From the NCBI GenBank assembly GCA_034096865.1, contig JAWQFJ010012313.1, positions 1 to 13,042 on the forward strand: a DNA stretch of 13,042 bases, read 5' to 3'. A program made the position numbers and the translations under genes. This document shows positions 1 to 7,526 of the stretch, in pieces. This DNA comes from Theodoxus fluviatilis (Eukaryota > Mollusca > Gastropoda > Cycloneritida > Neritidae). Under the pieces are notes generated by a model, which was not told the DNA's origin, searched no databases, and saw only the letters and a program-made list of their open reading frames with translations. Each line of letters opens with the position of its first letter. Position 1 is the first letter of the stretch.

Positions 1-175
1 TCGAAAAAGGAAATTGCAAATTTCATACCCACACGTGCCTGCCTGCAACGGCCAATCTGATTGGTCGAGACATGGCGCTAGGGACGCCGCGAGCAAAGGG
101 AGGTAACTCCCAGTGCGCCGCGTCACCACTCGCCAGTATAAATAGCGCAGACAGAGCACGTTCCATCTCTTTGAC
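1..175 (+). repeat. Left inverted terminal repeat of the DIRS-like element
   Basis: Bases 1-175 equal the reverse complement of 5147-5321 with no mismatch or gap (paired coordinates always sum to 5322). The match ends sharply at 175/5147. It begins at base 1 only because the window begins there, so the true repeat probably extends outward by about 80 bp. It contains an E-box CACGTG at 33-38, CCAAT and ATTGG boxes, the mollusc-type motif near 95-111 and a TATA box. Confidence 0.95.
52..172 (+). promoter_or_regulatory. Inward CCAAT/TATA promoter in left terminal repeat
   Basis: A TATAAATA box at 137-144 lies in a GC-rich context. About 75-85 bases upstream are a CCAAT box (52-56) and an inverted one (60-64), a spacing typical of NF-Y plus TATA promoters. 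A start would be expected about 25-30 bases after the TATA, near 167-172, in the pyrimidine stretch just before the repeat ends. This would transcribe the element left to right and leave nearly all of the repeat outside the transcript. No start was measured; it is inferred from spacing. Confidence 0.65.
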
Positions 176-326
176 TTTTTTCGCTGGCACTGGAGTCATG
201 TGCTAGGGATTACCTCGGGTCACTTGTGTGATTTAAGGAGTTGCCGTTCCTTCGCTGAGGCTTGAGGGAAGTACTGCGTGCCGCTGTTGGCGTCTGTTGG
301 CGCTTGTTGTGTTACGTTTTGAATTT
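176..326 (+). other. Element leader after the terminal repeat, no gene seen
   Basis: Unique leader directly after the left repeat, beginning with a run of T (176-181). It contains several short TTGGCG/TGTTGGCG repeats near 285-310. No start codon opens a convincing reading frame. It is probably the 5' untranslated part of the element's sense transcript. Confidence 0.4.
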
Positions 327-1015
327 GTTCGCCTGGTAAATTTGAGTGCTCGCCCCGCTGTTCTGTTGTATTGGCGTGCCTTTGTTTTATCAGGCTAGGT
401 CGGCTTGCTCGCGTGTTCGTTGCTTTGCTTGCCGTCGCGTTAGTTTTGTGTGGTGGTGTGTGTTCGCTCTTTCGGCGTCGGTGTTTTCTCTACGAAAACA
501 CCGGGCGCCTGTCATGGCGGATTTTCCCCACGTGGGTCGTGAGCGAGATAATGGAGTCGACTCTGCTGGGGCAGCGAGGTCGGGAGCGGGGGGGTGTACG
601 CGCTTATTACGAACGCGTGCCCCTACTCGTCTTTCTGCCTCATCGTCCTTGCGTAGGTCGGCTTCGTGTTTGTTCGCCTGGTAAATTGAGTGCTCGCCCC
701 GCTGTTCTAAACTGTTGAGTTGGCGTGTCGTTGTTTATCAGGCTTGCGTCGACTGGCTTAGTGTTTGTTGCTTTGCTGGTCAGCGCGTTTGCTTTGTGGC
801 TGTGTGTCCGACCTGTCTCGGCGTCGGTGTTTACACCGAGTGCCTGCATGGCGGAACTTCCCCACGCGGTTCGTGTGCGGGACAATGGAGTCGACACGAC
901 GTGGGTAGCGAGGTCAGGGGCTGAGGCAGTGAGGGGAGTACACGCTCACTACGACCGCGTGCTCTCTACTCGTTTTCTGCTCCGTCGTCTACACGTCGGT
1001 ATGCTTTGTGTGCGG
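327..1015 (+). repeat. Two diverged ~345-bp direct tandem repeats
   Basis: The block starting GTTCGCCTGGTAAATT at 327 recurs at 672. Matching landmarks follow in the same order: GAGTGCTCGCCCCGCTGTTC, a TTTATCAGGCT segment, GGCGTCGGTGTTT, CATGGCGGA followed by TTCCCCACG, and AATGGAGTCGAC. The copies differ by substitutions and short indels, so the duplication is older than the terminal repeats' last copying. Short open frames cross both copies in all phases but no frame is kept between copies, which argues against coding. GGTAAAT at each copy start could act as a weak splice donor. Confidence 0.75.
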
Positions 1016-1978
1016 CCGCGTCTTTGCCTGTGCGGCGGACGTTCTAGTTCGCACACTGCTGTTGCGGTTTCCGTCATTGTTCGCTTTTAGCTTATGACGT
1101 CAGTGGCGTTGCTAACGGATTCGTTATTGGCGCCCTGTACAACGCTGTTTCGTGTGCGAGGAATGGCGTTTTCTCTGTGGTGACAGCGAATTTGGGAATG
1201 GAGGTGTTCTCGAGTCTGACGAACGCATGCTCTGCTCGCACTCCTGCTTCGTTCCACGCATCGGTAGGGTGATTAACTGCGTGCCGCTGGGTGTCAGTGT
1301 GACCGCTTGTGTGTGCGTTTGGGTATTGGGCGCTTGCACGTTGGGGGGAGGAAGGAATTCTCGCTCATTATGAGTAGTGTTTCTGCTTTCATTTCTTCTC
1401 TTGCGTTCACGTGTCGGTGTTTGGCGTGCTTCCGCGGCGTTTCCTGTTTTGCATAGGTGGCGCTGCGGAGTTTGGTCTTCGCACGTTTTTGTTGTTAATG
1501 CCCACCACGCGGTCTGCTTAGACGGTAGACTCTGTGCCTGGGTCTGCAGTTGCGCTCTCTGCTGGTGTGGTAGGGGTGGGGTGGGGTTTCTAGCCCGCCC
1601 CCTCCCCTGTCCCGAGCATTTGGGAGAGGCGTTTGCTGTCTTCTCCTCTTCTGTTTCTTGCGGCGGGTCAGACCGCGGTTGTGTTTTGCTTTCAGCCCTT
1701 CGCACCACGTGTCCGGGATGTCGGGCCTGCTGGGCAGGTGGACTGCCTTGCCCAGTGTTCCGGTTCAGCTCTGCACACCACGTGTCGGCTGGTCGGATCA
1801 TCCTGGTCAGGCTGGGATCTGCCTTGCCCGGATTTGTGTTTCCTGTCCTCTGCTCCTGGACTGGTGTGCGTGCCATTCGGCTCGGCTGGAACGTTTCGTC
1901 AGCTGTGCCCTGTTCCCGCGCCCTCGGATGGTGCTGCACTGCGGCACTCTGACGACAGGCGTTCCCGCTCTCCCCACA
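1016..1978 (+). other. T/G-rich element leader, no recognised gene, possible splice acceptor
   Basis: CpG-rich, T/G-rich sequence with no reading frame I recognise. Within it, 1703-1850 holds a diverged dimer of about 75 bp: CACCACGTGTC recurs at 1703 and 1776, and GCCTTGCCC at 1745 and 1821. The stretch ends in a good 3' splice site (CTCTCCCCACAG, AG at 1978-1979) exactly where the 171-bp repeats begin. DIRS elements are known to carry spliceosomal introns, so a spliced leader is possible but unproven. Reading frames seen here on both strands look like chance openings in stop-poor, GC-rich DNA. Confidence 0.4.
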
Positions 1979-3358
1979 GGTCGAGCTCAAGCGGGTACGT
2001 ATTGGGGCCACGGCGGAGCGTTGATCCCGGCCATTCAGCTGACACTGTTTGGTCCGGTGAGCATGCCGCCCCCCGCCTCGGGCGGTCCCCTGTGCCCCGC
2101 CCTTGTGATTCCGAAAGGATGAACGGGGCGGCGCGGCACCCCCACCATGCTCCCGCGAGGTCGAGCTCTACGGTGGGGCCACGGCGGAGCGTTGATCCCG
2201 GCCATTCAGCTGACACTGTTTGGTCCGGTGAGCATGCCGCCCCCCGCCTCGGGCGGTCCCCTGTGCCCCGCCCTTGTGATTCCGAAAGGATGAACGGGGC
2301 GGCGCGGCACCCCCACCATGCTCCCGCGGGGTCGAGCTCTACGGTGGGGCCACGGCGGAGCGTTGATCCCGGCCATTCAGCTGACACTGTTTGGTCCGGT
2401 GAGCATGCCGCCCCCCGCCTCGGGCGGTCCCCTGTGCCCCGCCCTTGTGATTCCGAAAGGATGAACGGGGCGGCGCGGCACCCCCACCATGATCCCGCGA
2501 GGTCGAGCTACGGTGGGGCCACGGCGGAGCGTTGATCCCGGCCATTCAGCTGACACTGTCTGGTCCAGTGAGCATGCCGCCCCCCCCCCCCCCCCCGCCT
2601 CGTGCGGTCTCCTGTGCCCCGCCCCTGTGCTTCCGAAAGGTCAAACTGGGCGGTGCGGCGCGACCCCACCACGCTCCAGCGAGGTCGAGCTCTACGGTGG
2701 GCCACGGCGGAGCTTTGAGCCCGGCCATTCAGCTGACACTGTTTGGTCCGGTGAGCATGCCGCCCCCCCGCCTCGGGCAGTCCCCTGTGCCCCGCCCCTG
2801 TGATTCCGAAAGGATGAACGGGGCGGTGTGGCTTCCCCACCACGCTCACGCGAGGTTGAGCCCTACGGTGGGGCCACGGCAGAGTGTTCATCCCGGCCTT
2901 TCAGCTGACACTGTCTGGTCCGGTGAGCATGCCGCCCCCCGCCTCGTGCGCTCTCCTGTGCCCTGCCCCTGTGCTTCCGAAAGGTCGACCGGGGCAGTGC
3001 GGCACCCCTACCCGCTCCCGCGAGGTCGCGCTCTGCGGTGGGGCCTCGGCGGTGTGTTGTTTCCGGCCATTCAGCTGACACTGTCTGGTCCGGTGTTCAT
3101 GCCGCCCTCATTCCCGTGCGGTCTTCTGTGCCCGCCCCTGCGCTCCCGGCAGGTCGAGCAGGGCAGAGAGGCATTCCCACCATGCTCCCGCGGGGTCGAG
3201 CTCTGAGGTGGGGCTGCGGCGGAGCGTTGCTTCCGGACATTCAGCAGACGCTGTTTTGTCCGGTCAGCACGCCGCCCCCCCCCCCCTTCCTGTGCATGCC
3301 CATGTGCCCCACCCCCCATGCTTCCGAAAGGTTGACGGGGGCGGGGAGGCAGGCATGC
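1979..3358 (+). repeat. 171-bp tandem repeat, eight copies, inside the element
   Basis: Copies begin at GGTCGAGCTC or its variant at 1979, 2159, 2330, 2501, 2683, 2854, 3024 and 3194, with spacings of 180, 171, 171, 182, 171, 170 and 170. Copies 1-3 are nearly identical after about 2004; copies 4-8 diverge progressively, and a C-run grows from about 6 to about 17 bases at 2580-2596. Each copy carries an E-box (CAGCTG), a donor-like GGTGAGC and a TTCCGAAAGG motif. Because 171 is 57 codons, the first three copies stay open in several frames on both strands, giving 57-residue repeated peptides; the frame is lost from copy 4. I therefore call it a repeat and not a gene. Whether it serves as a regulatory array or a gag remnant cannot be told. 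Confidence 0.9.
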
Positions 3359-3659
3359 GGCTGTTTTCTTCTCTGACTCCAGGGTCATCGACTGTGTTTC
3401 TCCCGGCAGGGAGGCGAGTCTAGGACGACCAGATCAGAGCCCAGCGAGTTGGCACGCTCGGTCCTCGGACTGTGGCGCCACTGCGGCTGCGGAAGAGAGG
3501 TGGGACGTTGGGTCAGCAGACCAAGGTTCCTATCGCTCTGTCTGTGGACGGTTTCGGTGGGGACCGCTTGATGAGCAAGAGGTGCGGACGGTTCTCCGGT
3601 CTCGGGGGGACTGGGGACATCGGCGTTGGATCTGCTGCGGACGCATCGTCAACTCTTCC
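3359..3659 (+). other. Linker before RT remnant, splice acceptor candidates
   Basis: Two 3' splice site-like sequences lie at the start: a CT-rich tract ending CAG at 3380-3382, and TTTCTCCCGGCAG with AG at 3408-3409. The following 240 bases are open in more than one frame but show no motif I recognise. The fingers and first palm motifs of RT that should precede the preserved part are not visible, so a deletion probably ends near 3655. Confidence 0.35.
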
Positions 3660-4434
3660 ATTTTCACCAAGGTCGCCAGCAGTTGGCTATGTTGGTGAGA
3701 GGCAGGGGAGTTCGTTGGCAGATGTACCTGGATGTTTGGTTGGGTTTACATCGCTCGTCTCGGCGTTGTGCTCAGGACACGGGAACGGTTGTCCCACTGC
3801 ACAGGGTCTTGGTTTTCAACTTTTCGTTGAAGAAGTCTGACTTCCTGCCGTCGTCTTCTTTCCAGTACCTCGGCATGCAGTTCGACTCTATCTTCTCCCC
3901 TTTTCGTCCGTTCGCGGACATGTTGCGATCGTTGTCAGAGCTACTCTCTCCCTTTCGTGGTGTGGAGTGCGCTCTCTTTCATCCTCTTCTCTGTGCTTGG
4001 CAAGATGGAGTTGATAGCTACCCTGTTGCCTTTGGCATGGGTCGCAAAACGGCCCCGTCAGAGACAGCTTGCTAGCCATTCCCGGTACGTTGGATGTGCT
4101 GGCGGATCATCTGAGGCGGAGGGGTCTTTTCTGCCTACAGAGTGGGCTGTAGTGCATCGGTGCTCGAGGGGGTGTGGTTTCGCTTGGGCAACCGATGGTG
4201 GATCTGTTTGCCAACTGCTTCAACACGCGTTGCCGGTTCTTCTCGCCTATGCACGATCCAAAGGCTCTCGGTCGGGATGCCTTTGCTAGGTTGTGAGCGG
4301 GCATGGAAGTCTACGCTTTCCCTCCCACGCGCCTTCTTCCGAAGGTGTTGGCAGGGTCGCCTGGAGCGTTCTCCATCTCTCTGCGGGCACTCTCGTGCAA
4401 CCTCGTTCGGGATTGGCCATCCGAGGGTTCACAT
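3660..4434 (+). pseudogene. DIRS-type reverse transcriptase/RNase H remnant, catalytically dead
   Basis: Recognised from DIRS-family motifs spread over three frames. IFTKVAS (3660-3680) precedes a frame change into the 3626-4075 frame. That frame carries MYLDVWL at 3722-3742 and then KKSDFLPSSSFQYLGMQFDS, the usual palm-to-thumb segment. The YxDD box reads YLDV, so the second catalytic aspartate is missing. A second frame change leads to LGKMELIATLLPLA, the connection region (about 4000-4045). The RNase H core is mostly absent: only its tail LDVLADHLRRRG (4090-4125) remains. VDLFANCFNTRCRFFSP then starts at 4198, with an in-frame stop at 4294-4296, followed by MEVYAFPPTRLLPKVLA. The order of motifs matches the family, while the length is well under the usual RT-RNase H. 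It cannot make an active enzyme. Confidence 0.85.
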
Positions 4435-4968
4435 GTGAAACTTTTCTGCTTGGCTTCTTTGGAACGCAGGTTCACTTGGCTTCCTGTTTCACTTTTAGTT
4501 TTCACATCGTATCACTGGAATCTTGTGTTTTCCAGTCTTTCTCTCCCGGTGTTTTGTCTGATGCATGCACTCATCTGTTTCCTGGCTTGAACTCAGTCCC
4601 GTCGTCTTCGGACGCGGAGGCTGTTTCTGCCCTTTCACGTAGTCACGCCGAGGTGTCTGGACATCCCTTTCCTGCTTGATACGCATTTTGTTCACGGATG
4701 CGTACAGAATGCGTGGCTTGATCCTACTGCTGGTGCCTCTCGGACTCATGAACTCCGCAAGGTTGCTACCTCTGTCGCGTTTGCCAAGAATGTCTCTTTG
4801 GCTCACCATATGAGGGCAGCTTTTTGGCGCAGTGACTGTGTTCACACGCCATTATCTGCGTGATGTTCAAGTTCGTCGTGTCAGCGACACTTTGGCTTCA
4901 GCAGGTTGGTTGTTGCGGGTTCAGCTCTTCGTGTTTGATGGTGAGTGGTTTATTTTTGGTTTGGTGTT
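4435..4968 (+). pseudogene. DIRS-type tyrosine recombinase remnant, frameshifted
   Basis: The same frame that ends the RT remnant runs into a recombinase C-terminal half. A segment around LERRFTWLPVS (about 4459-4490) may hold the first catalytic arginine. A stop lies at 4588-4590, followed by RTRRLFLPF. SRTHELRKVATSVAF (4738-4782) gives the H-x-x-R pair, and VSLAHHMRAAFWRSD follows. The frame closes at 4861-4863. From about 4840 the next frame supplies FTRHYLRDVQVRRV, where the tyrosine of YLRD matches the family's nucleophile. The R, H, R and Y residues are thus all present, but split by one stop and one frame change. The N-terminal DNA-binding part is missing, and the direct run-on from RT suggests a deletion near 4435. 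In intact elements this enzyme integrates the circular DNA copy. Confidence 0.82.
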
Positions 4969-5000
4969 ATGCACAACCCGCCGCCCAGTGTTGGGCAATC

Positions 5001-5095
5001 ATATCACTGGTTTGTCTACTGGTAAGTTGGAGGGAAAACTTGAAGAAATTTAAACTAATTTCTATGTTTTCCTGACATACTTACCAGTAGACAAA
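5001..5095 (+). repeat. Internal complementary region of the DIRS-like element
   Basis: Bases 5001-5027 repeat 5336-5362 directly (27/27). Bases 5040-5095 are the exact reverse complement of 5346-5401 (56/56). As a result 5011-5027 can pair with 5079-5095 in a 17-bp stem with a 51-base loop. In DIRS-1 an internal region complementary to the two element ends is thought to template the end-to-end junction of the circular intermediate. This segment has the position (after the recombinase, before the right repeat), length (about 95 bp) and arrangement expected for that role. Confidence 0.8.
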
Positions 5096-5146
5096 TTACG
5101 GTCCCACCCACCTCCCCGTTTGTGCATTTGCTGGGTCTCAGCTTTT
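5096..5146. other. Spacer between complementary region and right terminal repeat
   Basis: A short unique sequence rich in C on the + strand (5101-5120). The run TTTT before GTCAAAGAG marks the end of the inverted repeat match at 5147. No feature is recognised. Confidence 0.4.
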
Positions 5147-5321
5147 GTCAAAGAGATGGAACGTGCTCTGTCTGCGCTATTTATACTGGCGAGTGGTGAC
5201 GCGGCGCACTGGGAGTTACCTCCCTTTGCTCGCGGCGTCCCTAGCGCCATGTCTCGACCAATCAGATTGGCCGTTGCAGGCAGGCACGTGTGGGTATGAA
5301 ATTTGCAATTTCCTTTTTCGA
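5147..5321 (-). repeat. Right inverted terminal repeat of the DIRS-like element
   Basis: Exact reverse complement of 1-175. The element continues outward for about 80 bp more (5322-5401), because that tip is matched by the internal complementary region. The inner boundary with the spacer is sharp. Confidence 0.95.
5150..5270 (-). promoter_or_regulatory. Inward antisense promoter in right terminal repeat
   Basis: The inverted repeat places the same TATA box on the minus strand at 5178-5185 and the CCAAT pair at 5258-5270. A minus-strand start near 5150-5155 would send an antisense transcript through the recombinase and RT remnants toward the left repeat. Identity of the two repeats means both promoters should have equal intrinsic strength. 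Confidence 0.6.
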
Positions 5322-5401
5322 GGTCAGAAGGTCGTATATCACTGGTTTGTCTACTGGTAAGTATGTCAGGAAAACATAGAAATTAGTTTAAATTTCTTCA
5401 A
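5322..5401 (+). other. Right outer tip of the DIRS-like element
   Basis: Extends the right repeat to the probable edge; its last 56 bases are mirrored at 5040-5095. It carries CTGGTAAGTATG (5354-5365), a near-consensus 5' splice site pointing outward into the flank. At 5402 base composition changes from CpG-rich to AT-rich. Confidence 0.6.
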
Positions 5402-6236
5402 TTTTTTTAAACAAGTTCAGACTTGTGTTTATTTGTTAGAACTCAAAGTCAAAAGGCCAGAACATTTTAGTTTTTCAAAATCGGATAATTATAAGTGGAG
5501 TTATGAATTTTTAATATACTTTATTTATTCGTCCGATTTCCTCCCGCCTACAAATCACTGTTTTTGTAAAGTTTGAGGCTCTGTCTCTCACTAATGAACA
5601 TAATGACAGCAATAATGATGGTTATTTCACATTGTACAAATACTATACTATTCTGTCAAAAAATTTTAGAATCTTGAAACTCACAGTTCCCAGCCAGCAA
5701 GCCCCCCAAAATGGTGAAAATCATCAAAATCGAGCTGTCCGGTATAATTAATTATTTAAAAAATCATAATTTCATTTGTAATTAAGCTAGAGGAATGATT
5801 TTTATGTCAAAATGCTCAGAATGATTAGATCTTGTTATCTATGTGATCTACAATGCAAAATAAAGAAGTGCCAAAAAATTCACTTTTTTCTCTGAATACC
5901 TTTTTTTAATTAGTCAACCACAGCGCTGGATAAGCATCAGACACTTGCTGCATCAGCATGCACTGAATTCATATTATACATATACCAGCAAATGTACAAA
6001 TATTAGTACTAGAATAAACTTGAAACTGCTATTTTAGGTGAGACGTGTACACTACATGTGCAGTCAAGTGGTCACAGGTGGTCTTCTTCGTTCGATATTG
6101 GTGGCCGTGTTTATATCTTCAGACCAGTGGCTGCCATGAAATCTGCAGTCTAAGAGTCTTACATAGTTCATCGGCAGGACCCCAGAGTTTGCCGAGTTTG
6201 GCTCCAACACTGTTTTCGTTTTGCCAGTACTCCTGG
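5402..6236. other. AT-rich flank, no gene seen
   Basis: AT-rich sequence with many stops in all frames. AATAAA occurs near 5860 and 6012 on the + strand, but no coding region feeds it. On the minus strand about 6130-6240 holds a short open stretch followed by a GTAAGA donor-like site; without a good acceptor I do not call an exon. Likely intergenic or intronic. Confidence 0.5.
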
Positions 6237-6479
6237 CGTATTCAACGGTATTGTCTCTAGGTGGGGGCAGTTTATCGGCGATTTATTTTAACTCCGATTT
6301 ATCTCTAAACTCAGACGATTCCAACTGCCTGTTCCGCTCTCCCTTGGCTGGAAACCAGTATATATAGCAAAGCGCAACCTATGATCCTCTGACGAGCGTA
6401 CCTTATCTAATCGATCAAGATAACGCGGGGCTAGGGGATAAATCGAGTGTTAAAAAGATAAATCGCCGTTGTGAATACG
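6237..6479. mobile_element. MITE-like inverted-repeat element, about 243 bp
   Basis: Terminal sequences are imperfect inverted repeats. CGTATTCAACGG (6237-6248) pairs with CCGTTGTGAATACG (6466-6479), differing by a 2-base gap. CGGCGATTTATTTTAACTCC and what follows (6276-6303) pair with 6437-6468. The left arm has an extra 27 bases (6249-6275) between its two halves. No transposase is present and the inside has no open frame, so it would be a non-autonomous DNA element. A clear target-site duplication was not found, which limits family assignment. Confidence 0.55.
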
Positions 6480-6562
6480 GGCCGAGCTCTTCCGAGCCGT
6501 ATGCGTCATCCGCGAGACCCCGTCGCTTCAAGTGTTTTCTGAGCCCGGATTGCGAATAACCT

Positions 6563-6574
6563 GGTCACGTGACC
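6563..6574. promoter_or_regulatory. 12-bp palindromic E-box GGTCACGTGACC
   Basis: A perfect palindrome containing GTCACGTGAC, the core recognised by bHLH-zip factors such as USF and TFEB/MITF. It lies in a CpG-rich patch. Binding is inferred from sequence only. Confidence 0.4.
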
Positions 6575-6946
6575 TCGGAGAAAAGTGCAAAGTTTCCCCA
6601 AACCATAAAACATCAGCGATAGTGCTTCGAATATCAGATTAAGAAAACATTTTAGAGTAGAACCAGCGTAGTTATTTCATCTACTGAGCACGGTATAAAT
6701 TTCAGTGGATTCAAATCACCAGCGACCCACTTCGTCTCACAGGCATGTTTCAAGACGTGATAGCCGGTCCAACAGAATGCCATAATCCTCCTAAATATCG
6801 CATATTTTAAAAACACTCTTATCATAGTTTTACCAAAAAATGTCTTCACTTTCCGTCCAGAAAATCTGAGCTTTCGTTGTTGAATATATTTGATGAGTCA
6901 GTCATTTCAATTGGAGGTCGCTCTCGCACCTTGGCTTCGACGAACA

Positions 6947-6957
6947 CCGCCATTTTG
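6947..6957 (-). promoter_or_regulatory. YY1-like site
   Basis: CCGCCATTTTG reads CAAAATGGCGG on the minus strand and fits the YY1/Pho consensus. A weaker relative, ATGGCGGC, lies on the + strand at 7307-7314. YY1 sites often sit close to transcription starts, but no exon is evident next to either. Confidence 0.3.
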
Positions 6958-7526
6958 AAATTGCCGGCGATGTTAACAGAGCTACACGCATGTTCGTAGT
7001 TTTGTTTCGGGGCCCTGACATCTTTACAGATTGTTTTTATATTTTGAGCATGTATAAATACATGACTGAACTAACTGCTACGAATTTTTTGGGTGGTTTC
7101 ATATTGTGGAACGGTGTGCGCGCGATCACATAACTGTTTAATGATGTTTTTGATATTCAAAGAAAGGCTTTTGACCAGCTTTCCAGATATGAAACTAAAG
7201 CTGAGAGCCTCTTCTTTCAGATTGGCATGCTATTTTTGGTCGTAGTTTGAGTGTCGCGACCCCGTAAGACGAAAACGGGGGTAGCCGTCAACAAAACTGC
7301 GCGCGCATGGCGGCCGTCCTGGCATGACGGTCGGTCCAAAGAAAATGCAGTTTTAATAAATTCCTTTATTATCTGGTAATATAACAGTATTGAATTAAAG
7401 AAAAAGAACCACTCTTTCAGATAAAGGCATTTGTTTATTTTAAAAAAATGAAATAATGATGCACACAAAATTTCGAAATGGGTCATTTGTTAGTCATGTT
7501 ATGAAGGTTTGGAATACCTATATCAT

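Larger units (their letters stand above)
1..5401 (+). mobile_element. DIRS-like tyrosine-recombinase retrotransposon, non-autonomous, left tip cut by window
   Basis: Seen: 175-bp perfect inverted repeats bracket the segment. Between them lie, in order, a leader, a tandem-repeat block, remnants of reverse transcriptase and RNase H, a tyrosine recombinase C-terminus, and a short region (5001-5095) that repeats the right tip in both orientations. Known: inverted terminal repeats, an internal complementary region, an RT-RNase H with a YLDDWL-type motif and a recombinase ending in a YLRDV-type motif together define the DIRS group. DIRS elements integrate by recombination and so leave no target-site duplication. 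Inferred: the right edge lies near 5401, where the match to the internal region stops; the left tip (about 80 bp) should lie just outside the window. No gag-like or methyltransferase reading frame was recognised. The coding part is broken, so this copy must depend on an autonomous relative. Confidence 0.85.
6480..7526. other. Unique flank with CpG patches, no gene seen
   Basis: Mixed sequence with local CpG-rich patches (6480-6590 and 7240-7330) in otherwise AT-rich DNA. Reading frames on the minus strand at 6652-6849 and 7217-7486 show no recognisable motif and no splice support. A small hairpin (arms 7260-7265 and 7275-7280) lies in the second patch. The E-box palindrome and YY1-like motifs listed separately hint at a regulatory region, but no transcript is evident. 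Confidence 0.4.

Noticed and set aside
176..181. Pol III terminator (run of six T) just after the terminal repeat
   Set aside because: The upstream promoter is TATA/CCAAT type and no A/B boxes were seen, so there is no Pol III gene to terminate.
1124..2011. Long minus-strand reading frame in the element leader
   Set aside because: It is low-complexity in Thr/Gln/Pro/Arg, overlaps a 345-bp/75-bp repeat region and enters the 171-bp repeats. It looks like a by-product of stop-poor T/G-rich DNA.
1979..3358. Primate-type alpha satellite, because the period is 171 bp
   Set aside because: Only the length agrees. The unit is GC-rich and lies inside a retroelement; alpha satellite is AT-rich.
6045..6240. 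Small exon on the minus strand opposite 6130-6240 (peptide containing AKLGKLWGPADELC)
   Set aside because: A GTAAGA donor is present, but I found no convincing acceptor and no known family; evidence is too thin to call.
6652..6849. 65-residue minus-strand reading frame
   Set aside because: No motif, no splice sites and no neighbouring coding sequence; a length expected by chance.
7217..7486. 89-residue minus-strand reading frame
   Set aside because: Crosses from an AT-rich stretch into a CpG patch with abrupt composition change; no motif recognised.
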